Positions 43,538 to 52,541 of a DNA stretch of 64,000 nt are shown one piece after another. Within the stretch, counting starts at the first letter, position 1; every line of letters starts with the position of its first letter. Source of the stretch: UBA1081 sp045636025 (GTDB lineage: Bacteria > Bacillota > Clostridia > Oscillospirales > Acutalibacteraceae); contig JAZTWP010000033.1 of NCBI GenBank assembly GCA_045636025.1, forward strand, positions 62,001-126,000. The letters are read 5' to 3'. The position numbers were made by a program, and so were the translations under genes. Below the pieces are notes generated by a model, which saw only the letters and a program-made list of their open reading frames with translations, ran no database searches and was not told the DNA's origin.

Positions 43538-44157
43538 AAAGAATTATCTGCATTTTTCTGATTTGTATTTATGTTTTTTCTCTTGCGGTTACTGCTTATG
43601 CATCAACATCTGAAACCGATGAAAGTTTATTTATAGAACATTCCACTTTACTACCAACAATTCCGCAAACATCATCTTTCCAGCAGGTCAGTTCCACATT
43701 TTTTATTTCAAACGGGGTTGCATATATAACATTTTCCGCATCAGCAATACCAAAGAATATAAAAGCAAACATTCTTATTGAAAAAAAAGTACTCGGCATC
43801 TTTTGGCAAGATGTAGGCAATGACGTTTTTTCATCGGGCAATAAAAACTATATAACCGGTGATTATTCTGTAAATGTTGATTCTTTCGGGGAATACAGAG
43901 CTACAATTATCTTCAACGTAAACAGAGAACAAATGACAAAAATTATTAATTTTTCTTATAACAGCAATGAAAAAATCATTGGCGACACAGACGGAAACGG
44001 TAAAATACAGGCAATTGATGCAAGACTCACTTTGCGTTTTGCAGCAATGATCCAGAAATACACTGCAGAGCAATTTGACAGAGCAGATGTAAACAGAGAC
44101 GGCAGAATTACCGCTACAGATGCAAGAACGATTCTTCGCTGTGCGGCAAAGCTCTAA
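43534..44157 (+). CDS. Secreted dockerin protein 1
   Basis: 207 residues: signal peptide (to about YAS, residue 24), a beta-rich domain containing ILIEKKVLGIFWQDVG, and a C-terminal type I dockerin with two calcium-binding repeats, GDTDGNGKIQAIDARLTLRF (about 150) and ADVNRDGRITATDARTILRC (about 184). Dockerins plug into cohesin modules on scaffold or cell-wall proteins. The ATGA overlap with the anti-sigma gene ties its expression to the sigma operon. The middle domain is homologous to that of the next protein and has no function I recognise. Confidence 0.88.
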   Translation: MKRIICIFLICIYVFSLAVTAYASTSETDESLFIEHSTLLPTIPQTSSFQQVSSTFFISNGVAYITFSASAIPKNIKANILIEKKVLGIFWQDVGNDVFSSGNKNYITGDYSVNVDSFGEYRATIIFNVNREQMTKIINFSYNSNEKIIGDTDGNGKIQAIDARLTLRFAAMIQKYTAEQFDRADVNRDGRITATDARTILRCAAKL

Positions 44158-44169
44158 AGGAGAAGCAAA

Positions 44170-44844
44170 ATGAAAAGGATTTTTTTAATTTTACTTTCAC
44201 TTCTGATGATGATTGTTTTTTCTGTGAATTCTTCTGCAAAAATTGTTGTTGACAACGATTGGATAAGTGATTGTTTCCCCGAAGCAGGATTAGGCGGTAA
44301 TCTCAGTTCAACTGACACAGCTGCACCAAGTGTTAAACCTGAATATATGTACACCAATAATGCAACACTCAACTTTTATATTTCTGAAAAAGGAGCGGCA
44401 ACTGTTTTTTACACCGTAGCGCTGAAAAACAATTTCACGCAATCTGCAACAGCAACCATCACAATTGAAAAAAAGTTGTTAGGACCATTCTGGAAAAGTC
44501 TGAGCGTAAAATGGACCGACACATTCAGCGAAAGATATCACGCGGAAACAATAACTTACAACCTTGACGAAGAGGGAACATACAGAGTCAAACTGAAACT
44601 GAAAGCCGGTACAGATATGGTAAACCTTGAAAAAGAGTTTGAATATAAAAAGACGTTTCTTAAAGGCGATGTCAACAATGACTCAAAAATCACCGCTGCC
44701 GATGCACGACTGGTGCTCAGATATTCGGCAAAACTTGAAAGCTACTCAATAATTATAAAACAGCGAGGAGATATGAACTCTGACGGAAAGATAAACGCAA
44801 TTGATGCAAGAATACTGCTTAAAATTGCAGCTTCTCTTACATAA
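44170..44844 (+). CDS. Secreted dockerin protein 2
   Basis: 224 residues, paralogous to the preceding protein: signal peptide ending near SSAK, a beta-rich domain with ITIEKKLLGPFWKSLSVKW (compare ILIEKKVLGIFW upstream), and a dockerin with GDVNNDSKITAADARLVLRY (about 166) and GDMNSDGKINAIDARILLKI (about 200). Position 6 of the first calcium loop is Ser rather than Gly. AAAGGAG precedes the ATG, 12 bases after the previous stop. Confidence 0.88.
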   Translation: MKRIFLILLSLLMMIVFSVNSSAKIVVDNDWISDCFPEAGLGGNLSSTDTAAPSVKPEYMYTNNATLNFYISEKGAATVFYTVALKNNFTQSATATITIEKKLLGPFWKSLSVKWTDTFSERYHAETITYNLDEEGTYRVKLKLKAGTDMVNLEKEFEYKKTFLKGDVNNDSKITAADARLVLRYSAKLESYSIIIKQRGDMNSDGKINAIDARILLKIAASLT

Positions 44845-44862
44845 GAAACAGGAGGTATTTTT

Positions 44863-46071
44863 ATGAAAAAATTTTTATCTGTTCTTTTTGCAATAACACT
44901 CATACTTGGTATGTTTTCATTACCCGTTTATGCCGAAGACTATACACCCGAAAAACATACCGATAAAGAAACACAAGCAGGCTTCTCTTTCAGATATATT
45001 TATGCTGTAATCAAAAATGAGTATTCATTTGAAGAATTCACTCCCGGGAAATTAGGCTCTGAAATGATTGAAAATGTTGAAGTCCCCTTCCCTTTCAATC
45101 CCGACAATTTGAATTATTCGGAAAATGACTGGGAATTATTTCTTATAATCCATCTTAAAGAAGAATATCAGACAAGAGAAAACATTATAAAACTTTATAA
45201 ACAGCTTACAGAATGCGAATATGTTCTCAGCTGTGAACCTGCTTTTATTTACTATTCACTTCCGTTTTTCCCTGATTCAGCAGAAAGAATAGGCAGATAT
45301 ACGGGAGATTACAGACCCTGGGTTTCTGATGAAACTGCCGATTATAACAGAAACGGCAAAGGAATGCTTGACAACCCTTATTACAAGCTTTATTATAACG
45401 GTCTGCTTGAGCACAGCACTGCAGTATATCTGCAGTTTGCTGACTACATAACAGATTTGAATTACATTTCTTATTACGCTGACACTTATATGACCGCAGA
45501 CATTAACTATGTAACCCTGATTTTTGACCAGTTTGTGGATCTTCCCGAGTATGAGGGTGCAATGCATGACTACAATATGTCTGTACTCGAAAAATATTTC
45601 AGCGCAGACGAAATCCTTTATGTCGGAGATACTGTGCTTTCTGCCGTGGTTGCAATAGATAAGGAAAACAAAGACATAATCAAAGAGATTGAAGAACTCA
45701 GATTCATCGGTGATGCATTTTTCACAATCAGAGGTTCTTCACTTGCAGTAACGGGAACATTCACGTTGGGAAATGTTGAAGGAGGACAGGAAGACGGCTG
45801 GGATGCAGACGGCAATCCTCTCAATCCTCACAAGGTTTCCGCTGTTGATGCAAGACTCATTTTAAGATGTGCCGCAGGAATTGAAAAGCCTGAAAAAGAG
45901 CTTAAAAGATTTTATTACTGTGCCGATATGGACTTTGACGGTGCGATAACGGCAGCAGATGCAAGACTTGCTCTGAGAACATCGGCAGGACTTGAAGAAG
46001 AAAAAGAAATCACTTTCGGTTATACAAACAATTGGTATGATTATATGGACAGCAACCTGAGTTTTTACTGA
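44863..46071 (+). CDS. Secreted dockerin protein 3 with prodomain-like N-terminal module
   Basis: 402 residues. A signal peptide ends in PVYAED. Residues 45-125 (YIYAVIKNEYSFEEF to CEPAFIYYS) match the broken gene at 1-421. The middle (130-310) is Tyr-rich and unrecognised. The dockerin-like end has a first repeat interrupted in its calcium loop (DADGNPLNPHKVSAVDARLI, about 313) and a second normal one (ADMDFDGAITAADARLALRT, about 354), then a further 25 residues. AGGAGG precedes the ATG, 18 bases after dockerin gene 2. Confidence 0.85.
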   Translation: MKKFLSVLFAITLILGMFSLPVYAEDYTPEKHTDKETQAGFSFRYIYAVIKNEYSFEEFTPGKLGSEMIENVEVPFPFNPDNLNYSENDWELFLIIHLKEEYQTRENIIKLYKQLTECEYVLSCEPAFIYYSLPFFPDSAERIGRYTGDYRPWVSDETADYNRNGKGMLDNPYYKLYYNGLLEHSTAVYLQFADYITDLNYISYYADTYMTADINYVTLIFDQFVDLPEYEGAMHDYNMSVLEKYFSADEILYVGDTVLSAVVAIDKENKDIIKEIEELRFIGDAFFTIRGSSLAVTGTFTLGNVEGGQEDGWDADGNPLNPHKVSAVDARLILRCAAGIEKPEKELKRFYYCADMDFDGAITAADARLALRTSAGLEEEKEITFGYTNNWYDYMDSNLSFY

Positions 46072-46082
46072 TAACACAGCAA

Positions 46083-46108
46083 AACCGCACCGATTACTCG
46101 GTGCGGTT
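46083..46108. terminator. Bidirectional terminator ending the two dockerin transcription units
   Basis: AACCGCACCGA and TCGGTGCGGTT pair around TTAC with AATTTTATT after it. The same 24-base stem sequence recurs at 48114, after gpmI. Confidence 0.9.
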
Positions 46109-46112
46109 AATT

Positions 46113-48047
46113 TTATTCTACTGTATAAATTTTTGCATCGTAGATAACAACCTTAACGGCGTTATCGGGAACTCTGATTCTTACTTCGCCCTCATAATAC
46201 ATATTAAGACGGGGAATATTTACGGTTGATGACGTAACGATGTTTCCTTCACTGTCAAAGCATTCATAATAGAAAAATGATGAATCCTTGACATTGCTTC
46301 CGCTGTTATTGATAACCTTTGCACAGATGTATGTTGTGCTGTAAGAAACTTCTTTTCTTGCACTTTCAATTGTAATGCCATAGAAATCTGCAGGTGTTGC
46401 ATTAAACTGAACACCGTCTACAGAAGCAACACTGAATATCTTCTTTACGTCTCTTGCAACAGCTTTTGAATTAAGGAAAACAACCTTTACTGTTTCTTCG
46501 GTAATGTAGAATCCTGTAATCTGTGATTCATTGTTATTCAGGTCACAAACTGCAACACTACCGACCTTGACAATAATACCGTTTGCATCATAGCACTTGT
46601 AATTTATCCAGGATGATGATGAAATTGCACCGCCTGAAACATTGCGGAGTTTTACATTCATTCTCAGATTACTGTCAACAGCTACATTCTCAATCTTCAT
46701 ACCGTTTGTTGTGTAAGGCAATGCATTTACAGTGATTCCGTTATACTGAGAAAGTGTGCCGTGATTGAGAGTGTCTGTCTCTTTATAAGTTCCCTTACCG
46801 AAAACAACTTTTGTTGCGCCCTCAGGCATAGAAATTGTTCTTAAACACTTTTCACCTGCATTAAGATGAGTTGTGTAAACAGAAGATGATTTTACAACAA
46901 AATTATCTGCATTGTAAACTTTGTATTCAATGTTTGTTGAATCACTTACTGCAAAATTGTTGTTATTTTTAATAACAAGACTTACAGTGCCGTATTTTGC
47001 ATCATAAGTTACACTTTCAATAACAATTCCGTTTGTTGAGTAAGGAAGCTTATTGACGGATAATCCATCGATATTTACCATTTCGCCCTGATACAAAGAA
47101 TCACTCTTATATACCTTTGACATATAGAAAACAATCTTTGTAAGACCCGCGTCATAATAGAAATCAACAAGTGCATTTTCGTTATTATTCATTTCTTCAA
47201 GGCTGACATCTCTTGAAGTAACAATATAACCGTCGTTATTGTAAACTTTATAAGAAATGTATGATGTGCCTGCTATAGGCATACCTGTTTTATTTGAAAC
47301 GCTGAGGACAGCTTCTTCATATTTTTTGTCAAAAGTGATAGAATTGATTACAACACCGTTAAGATCAAGAGGCATTGCATTAACCTGAATACCATCAACA
47401 GTTGTCATATTGTAAGAAGGCACATAAGAACATTTTTCAACTTCATTCTTGAAAAATACAACCTTTGCAGCATCTTCATGAATACTGAATTCAAGTAGAC
47501 AAGCTTCGTTGTTATTCATATTGTACACGTGCATTGTACGCTCTGAAATAAGAACATTTACTGAGTCATAAACTCTGTATGTAAAATAAGATGAACTATC
47601 AACAGCATAACCTGTATTGTTTCTTACAACAACGCTCACATTATGTTTTGCTGCGTCATAAGAAATTGATTCAATTTTAAGCCCGTTGAGAGTATAAGGC
47701 AGTTTGTTTGCCTTGATACCATTGTATTCGGCAAGTTCAATCTGTTCAACAAGAATATCATCATTCTCTTTGAATTCATCAAGCTGTGATGCAACTCTGA
47801 GCACCAGACGAGCATCTGAAGCATTGATTTTTTTATCAAAATTTACGTCTGCTCTTGCAAAAAGACTGTCATCAAGCATTTCTATCATTGCCGCATGACG
47901 AAGAACTTTTCTCGCATCAATGGCATTTACCTTACCGTTAAGGTCAACGTCACCAAGGAATACCGCATTTGCAGAGAAAGCTGCAACAAACAGACACATA
48001 ACAGTAATTGTCATTGCAAGTATAAGTTTAACAAGTTTTGATTTCAT
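46113..48047 (-). CDS. Secreted protein with N-terminal dockerin and five tandem repeats
   Basis: 644 residues. After the signal peptide (to about SANA) comes at once a dockerin: LGDVDLNGKVNAIDARKVLR and ADVNFDKKINASDARLVLRV. Then five repeats of about 105 residues follow, each opening with a variant of YNGIKANKLPYTLNGLKIES and closing with a KVVFxK-type strand; within each a pattern NNTGYAVDSSSYFTYRVYD recurs. The repeats look like beta-sandwich (FxLYD/Ig-like) modules. It could be a carbohydrate-binding or adhesive chain attached by the dockerin. AGGAGG precedes the ATG at 48047. It converges on the sigma-dockerin operon. Confidence 0.88.
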   Translation of the reverse strand: MKSKLVKLILAMTITVMCLFVAAFSANAVFLGDVDLNGKVNAIDARKVLRHAAMIEMLDDSLFARADVNFDKKINASDARLVLRVASQLDEFKENDDILVEQIELAEYNGIKANKLPYTLNGLKIESISYDAAKHNVSVVVRNNTGYAVDSSSYFTYRVYDSVNVLISERTMHVYNMNNNEACLLEFSIHEDAAKVVFFKNEVEKCSYVPSYNMTTVDGIQVNAMPLDLNGVVINSITFDKKYEEAVLSVSNKTGMPIAGTSYISYKVYNNDGYIVTSRDVSLEEMNNNENALVDFYYDAGLTKIVFYMSKVYKSDSLYQGEMVNIDGLSVNKLPYSTNGIVIESVTYDAKYGTVSLVIKNNNNFAVSDSTNIEYKVYNADNFVVKSSSVYTTHLNAGEKCLRTISMPEGATKVVFGKGTYKETDTLNHGTLSQYNGITVNALPYTTNGMKIENVAVDSNLRMNVKLRNVSGGAISSSSWINYKCYDANGIIVKVGSVAVCDLNNNESQITGFYITEETVKVVFLNSKAVARDVKKIFSVASVDGVQFNATPADFYGITIESARKEVSYSTTYICAKVINNSGSNVKDSSFFYYECFDSEGNIVTSSTVNIPRLNMYYEGEVRIRVPDNAVKVVIYDAKIYTVE

Positions 48048-48074
48048 ACCGAAACCTCCTTTTGTGATAAAATT

Positions 48075-48103
48075 ATAGTACAACAATCAAAATATAATGT
48101 CAA
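48075..48103 (-). promoter_or_regulatory. Promoter of the five-repeat dockerin gene
   Basis: TTGACA (48103-48098), 17 bases, TACTAT (48080-48075); a TATAAT overlaps the -10 at longer spacing. The leader to the ATG is short. Confidence 0.6.
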
Positions 48104-48113
48104 CAGCAAAAAT

Positions 48114-48135
48114 CCGCACCGATTACTCGGTGCGG
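48114..48135 (-). terminator. Terminator of pgk-tpiA-gpmI
   Basis: CCGCACCGA and TCGGTGCGG pair around TTAC, followed on the minus strand by ATTTTTGC. The stem is identical to that at 46083. Confidence 0.88.
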
Positions 48136-48157
48136 TTAATTTTTTATAAGATGAAAA

Positions 48158-49675
48158 TTACTTAATAAGTAAGCTCTCGCCTGTCATTTCTGCGGGCTGA
48201 GCAAGTCCCATAATATCAAGAAGTGTGGGGCAAAGATCACAGAGTTTGCCGCCTTCCTTGAGTTTGTAGTCACAACCGACTGTGATTACGGGTACGGGAT
48301 TTGTTGAGTGAGGTGTGAATGCATCGCCTGTATCGTCGAGCATCTTGTCTGCGTTACCGTGGTCAGCAGTGATAATCATCTTACCGTCCATCTTAGCAAC
48401 TGCATCTGCAAGTCTGCCTACGCATTCGTCAACAGCTTCAACAGCAGCAACAGCAGCCTCGAAAATACCTGTGTGACCAACCATATCGCAGTTTGCATAG
48501 TTGATGATGATAACATCATACTTGCCTGAAAGAACCTGTTCAACAACAGCGTCTGTTACTTCGTAAGCACTCATTTCGGGCTTGAGGTCGAATGTTGCAA
48601 CGTCAGGTGAGTTGATAAGGATTCTGTCTTCACCGGGGAACTGAGCTTCAACACCACCGTTGAAGAAGAATGTTACGTGAGCATACTTCTGTGTTTCAGC
48701 GATTCTGAGCTGTGTCATACCGAGTGATGAAATGTATTCACCCATTGTCATTGTGAGGTCTTCGTTGGGAAGAGCAACTGTTACGTTGGGCATTGATGCG
48801 TCGTACTGAGTCATACAAACATACTTCACGGGGAAGAAACCGTTCTTTCTCTCGAAGCCGTTGAAATCGGGATCAACGAACATTCTTGTGAGCTGTCTTG
48901 CTCTGTCAGGACGGAAGTTGAAGCAGATAACTGAATCATTCTCTTTGATCATACCGTCTTTATCAATAACAACAGGAAGAACGAATTCGTCTGTGATGCC
49001 GTTTGCGTATGATTCTTCCATAGCCTTTACGGGGCAGTCACACTGATTGCCTTCGCCGTAAACCATAGCTGCATAAGCCTTTTCTTCTCTGTCCCAAGCG
49101 AAGTCACGGTCCATAGCGTAATATCTGCCTGAGATTGTAGCAATCTTGCCGAGACCGATTTCTGCGAACTTGTCAAGACAATCCTGCATAAAGCCCTTAC
49201 CTGACTCAACAGAAACGTCACGACCGTCTGTGATAGCGTGAACATAAACTTTTTCAACGCCCATTTCCTTAGCCATTTCAACAAGACCGAAAAGGTGTTC
49301 GATGTGGCTGTGAACACCGCCGTCTGAAAGAAGACCCATGAGGTGAAGTGCTGAGTTGTTAGCCTTGCAATTTTCCATTGCAGCGCAAAGCTCTGCATTC
49401 TTTGCAAGTTCACCGTCTTTGATCATCTTTGAAATCTTAACGAGCATCTGATAAACAACTCTGCCGGCACCGATGTTTGTGTGACCAACTTCTGAGTTAC
49501 CCATCTGACCATCGGGAAGACCAACGTCAAGACCTGATGCACCGATAAGTGTGTTGGGGTTTTCTGCAAAAAGCTTGTCAAGACAAGGTGTCTTTGCAAA
49601 CTCGATTGCGTTGCCCTTTGCTCCGGGGTTTGAACCGTAGCCGTCCATTATACATAAAACATAAGGTTTTTTCAT
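48158..49675 (-). CDS. gpmI: Phosphoglycerate mutase, cofactor-independent
   Basis: 505 residues. The alkaline-phosphatase-type metal site shows as LCIMDGYGSNP, the nucleophile Ser61 in DGQMGNSEVGHTNIG, the substrate region HAITDGRDV and late ligands in NYANCDMVGHTG and ITADHGNADKM. It interconverts 3- and 2-phosphoglycerate using manganese. The ATG at 49675 is preceded by AAAGGATAAAAAA. It is the last gene of pgk-tpiA-gpmI. Confidence 0.98.
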   Translation of the reverse strand: MKKPYVLCIMDGYGSNPGAKGNAIEFAKTPCLDKLFAENPNTLIGASGLDVGLPDGQMGNSEVGHTNIGAGRVVYQMLVKISKMIKDGELAKNAELCAAMENCKANNSALHLMGLLSDGGVHSHIEHLFGLVEMAKEMGVEKVYVHAITDGRDVSVESGKGFMQDCLDKFAEIGLGKIATISGRYYAMDRDFAWDREEKAYAAMVYGEGNQCDCPVKAMEESYANGITDEFVLPVVIDKDGMIKENDSVICFNFRPDRARQLTRMFVDPDFNGFERKNGFFPVKYVCMTQYDASMPNVTVALPNEDLTMTMGEYISSLGMTQLRIAETQKYAHVTFFFNGGVEAQFPGEDRILINSPDVATFDLKPEMSAYEVTDAVVEQVLSGKYDVIIINYANCDMVGHTGIFEAAVAAVEAVDECVGRLADAVAKMDGKMIITADHGNADKMLDDTGDAFTPHSTNPVPVITVGCDYKLKEGGKLCDLCPTLLDIMGLAQPAEMTGESLLIK

Positions 49676-49733
49676 TTTTTTATCCTTTCCAAATAAAACG
49701 GGCAAGGAGTTCCCTGCCCGAAATCTTGACTAA

Positions 49734-50501
49734 TTATTTTGAAGCAGCTTTAACGATGATTGAGAAATCTTCTGCCTTGAGTGATGCGCCGCCGATAAGA
49801 CCACCGTCAACATCTTCCTGAGCGAGAAGTTCATCAGCATTAGCAGCGTTCATTGAACCGCCGTACTGAACAACCATCTTGTCTGCTGCAGCCTGACCGT
49901 AAAGTTCAGCAACGCAAACTCTGATTGCGTGGTTAACTTCGTTAGCCTGTTCAGCTGTAGCTGTCTTGCCTGTGCCGATAGCCCAAACGGGTTCGTAAGC
50001 GATGATGATGTTGTCAAGTTCTGCTTCTGCAACACCGCCGAGAGCGATCTTTGTCTGCATACGAACAACTTCTTCTGTGATGCCCTGTTCTCTCTGCTCA
50101 AGGTATTCACCAACGCAAAGGATAACTGTAAGACCTGCATCAAGAGCAGCTCTTGTTCTCTTCTGAACAGTAACGTCTGTTTCACCGAAGTACTGTCTTC
50201 TCTCTGAGTGACCGATGATTACATAAGGAACACCGATTTCTTTGAGCATCTTAGCTGAAACTTCACCTGTGAAAGCACCGCTTTCTGCCCAGTGACAGTT
50301 TTCAACACCGATTTTGATATTTGAACCTTCTGCTGCTTCCATAGCTGCAAAAACGTCAATGTAAGGAACGCAGAGAACAACGTCACAGTCTGCACCTGCA
50401 ACGAGGGGCTTCATTTCAGCAATAAGAGCCTTTGTTTCTGCGGGAGTTTTATTCATTTTCCAGTTACCAGCGATAACTGCTTTACGGAGTGCTTTATTCA
50501 T
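49734..50501 (-). CDS. tpiA: Triosephosphate isomerase
   Basis: 255 residues with the full TIM active site: Asn13 and Lys15 in AGNWKMNKTPAET, His in VIIGHSERRQYFGE, Glu in AYEPVWAIGTGKTA, and the phosphate loops GGSMNAANADELL and DGGLIGGASL. It interconverts dihydroxyacetone phosphate and glyceraldehyde 3-phosphate. It starts 19 bases after pgk. Confidence 0.98.
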   Translation of the reverse strand: MNKALRKAVIAGNWKMNKTPAETKALIAEMKPLVAGADCDVVLCVPYIDVFAAMEAAEGSNIKIGVENCHWAESGAFTGEVSAKMLKEIGVPYVIIGHSERRQYFGETDVTVQKRTRAALDAGLTVILCVGEYLEQREQGITEEVVRMQTKIALGGVAEAELDNIIIAYEPVWAIGTGKTATAEQANEVNHAIRVCVAELYGQAAADKMVVQYGGSMNAANADELLAQEDVDGGLIGGASLKAEDFSIIVKAASK

Positions 50502-50520
50502 TGTGTAAATACCCTTTCAA

Positions 50521-51723
50521 TTACTTTGTTGCGATGCAAGCGATACCGGGAAGGTCTTTACCTTCAAGGAATTCAAGAGAAGCGCCGCCGCCTGTTGAAA
50601 CGTGAGTCATCTTGTCATTGAAGCCGAGCTTCTTAACAGCTGCTGCTGAGTCACCGCCACCGATGATTGAAACTGCGCCTGCATCTGTTGCAGCTGCAAC
50701 AGCCTTAGCTACTGATATTGTACCTGAAGCGAACTTGTCCCATTCTGAAACACCCATAGGTCCGTTCCAGATAACTGTGCCTGCACCTTCAAGTGCTGCT
50801 GCGAAGAGTTCTTCTGTCTTGGGACCGATGTCAAGACCCATCCAACCGTCGGGAATCTTGTCACTGTCAACAACTTCACATTCTGTGTCGGGCTTGTATT
50901 CTGTACCGATTCTGTTATCTACGGGGATAAGGAACTTAACGCCCTTTTCCTCTGCAAGTTTCATCATATTCTTAGCAAGGTCGATCTTGTCTTCTTCACA
51001 GATTGATGTACCTACTGAATGACCGTTTGCTGCGAAGAATGTGTATGCCATACCGCCGCCAACGATGAGAGTGTCAACTTTTTCCATAAGGTTTTCAATA
51101 ACACCGATCTTGTCTGAAACCTTAGCACCGCCGAGGATAGCAACGAAGGGTCTTGCGGGATCTTCAAGAGCCTTACCCATAACGTCAACTTCCTTCTGCA
51201 TAAGGTAGCCGATAGCTGTTTCTTCAACGAAAGCTGCAACGCCTGCTGTTGATGAATGAGCTCTGTGAGCTGAACCGAAAGCATCGTTTACGAAGATGTC
51301 TGCAAGAGCTGCAAACTTCTTGCTGAGTTCTTCGTCGTTCTTTGTTTCGCCCTTTTCAAAACGAACATTTTCAAGAAGCATAGCTTCGCCGTCCTTGAGT
51401 TCTGCAGCGAGAGCCTGAGCTGACTCACCTACAACGTCTTTAGCAAGTTTAACTTCGATACCGAGATATTTTGAAAGGCACTCTGCAACGGGGCCCATTG
51501 AGAATTCGGGGTTGAATTCACCCTTGGGTCTGCCGAGATGTGAGCAAAGGATAACCTTTGCATTGTTTGCGAGAAGGTATTTGATTGTGGGAAGAGAAGC
51601 AACAACTCTCTTGTCACTTGTGATAACGCCGTTTTCCATCTTTACGTTGAAGTCGCAACGTACAAGAACCTTTTTGCCGGCAACCTGAATGTCTTCAATT
51701 GTCTTTTTGTTTAAAACGCTCAT
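50521..51723 (-). CDS. pgk: Phosphoglycerate kinase
   Basis: 400 residues. VLVRCDFNVKMENG and KVILCSHLGRPKGEF mark the N-domain; FVAILGGAKVSDKIGVIENL and the final GGGDSAAAVKKLG with HVSTGGGASLEFLEGK mark the ATP domain. It makes ATP from 1,3-bisphosphoglycerate. The ATG at 51723 has AAAGGAGATTTCAAA upstream. gap, which usually precedes pgk, is not in this window next to it. Confidence 0.98.
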   Translation of the reverse strand: MSVLNKKTIEDIQVAGKKVLVRCDFNVKMENGVITSDKRVVASLPTIKYLLANNAKVILCSHLGRPKGEFNPEFSMGPVAECLSKYLGIEVKLAKDVVGESAQALAAELKDGEAMLLENVRFEKGETKNDEELSKKFAALADIFVNDAFGSAHRAHSSTAGVAAFVEETAIGYLMQKEVDVMGKALEDPARPFVAILGGAKVSDKIGVIENLMEKVDTLIVGGGMAYTFFAANGHSVGTSICEEDKIDLAKNMMKLAEEKGVKFLIPVDNRIGTEYKPDTECEVVDSDKIPDGWMGLDIGPKTEELFAAALEGAGTVIWNGPMGVSEWDKFASGTISVAKAVAAATDAGAVSIIGGGDSAAAVKKLGFNDKMTHVSTGGGASLEFLEGKDLPGIACIATK

Positions 51724-51775
51724 TTTGAAATCTCCTTTTATATAAAGAATTTTTTTACTTTTTAACACAATAATT

Positions 51776-51804
51776 ATTATATTATATTGTGAAAAATTTA
51801 TCAA
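51776..51804 (-). promoter_or_regulatory. Promoter of pgk-tpiA-gpmI
   Basis: TTGATA (51804-51799), 17 bases, TATAAT (51781-51776), with a second TATAAT overlapping. The leader is about 45 bases. Confidence 0.8.
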
Positions 51805-51988
51805 TCAGCATTTCTGCCAAATCGAAAAATAATATGGTAAAATCTTTGTATATTTTATTTGTATTTTTAATATACCCTAAATTACCTCATTATAAAATTA
51901 TTATAGCAAGTTTATCCTGAAAATGCAATATTCAAAAAACATACTCTTCAGAAAACCGTCATATATATTCAGCAAGGTGGTGTCTGAT

Positions 51989-52465
51989 ATGAAACAAAAA
52001 ATCAGAATCTATGCTGTATCAATCGCAATTTCACTTGGTATCGGTGTTGCATCTGCATTTCTGACAAGAAACAATATGGATATTTACAGTTTTGTAAAAA
52101 CTCCTCCGTTGGCACCTGCGTCAATTCTTTTTCCGATTGTATGGACAATTCTCTATATTCTGATGGGAATAAGTGCAGCGATGGTTTTCACAACAAAAAC
52201 AGCTTCATTGAAAGAACGGAAAGAAGCACTTAATGTCTACGGATTAAGCCTGTTTTTTAATTTTTTCTGGAGCATAATCTTTTTTAATCTGAGAGCATTT
52301 CTGTTTTCGTTTATCTGGCTTGTGGCATTGCTGATTCTCATTATAATGACAATATTCAGATACTCAAAAATCAACAAAACTGCCACATATCTTCAGATTC
52401 CTTATGCAGTATGGGTAACATTTGCAGGATACCTGAATGCAGGAGTATGGCTGTTGAACAGATGA
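51989..52465 (+). CDS. tspO: TspO/MBR family membrane protein
   Basis: 158 residues with five membrane helices. The family text is FVKTPPLAPASILFPIVWTI with YILMGISAAMV, then NFFWSIIFFNLRAFLFSFIW and the closing YAVWVTFAGYLNAGVWLLN. TspO binds porphyrins and related hydrophobic ligands and may move or degrade them. The ATG at 51989 is preceded by AAGGTGGTG. It is divergent from pgk and convergent with the iron-sulfur reductase gene. Confidence 0.93.
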   Translation: MKQKIRIYAVSIAISLGIGVASAFLTRNNMDIYSFVKTPPLAPASILFPIVWTILYILMGISAAMVFTTKTASLKERKEALNVYGLSLFFNFFWSIIFFNLRAFLFSFIWLVALLILIIMTIFRYSKINKTATYLQIPYAVWVTFAGYLNAGVWLLNR

Positions 52466-52532
52466 ACAATAATTTATCGCTGTGCGATAAATTATTGTTT
52501 ATAAGCAATGCCGTCGGTTTCCCGACGGCATT
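52465..52532 (+). terminator. Two consecutive hairpins after tspO
   Basis: AACAATAATTTATCGC/GCGATAAATTATTGTT (52465-52499) is followed by AATGCCGTCGG/CCGACGGCATT (52507-52532) and a T-rich stretch on the plus strand. The second stem probably also ends the reductase operon from the other side. Confidence 0.75.
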
Positions 52533-52541
52533 GTTTGTTGT

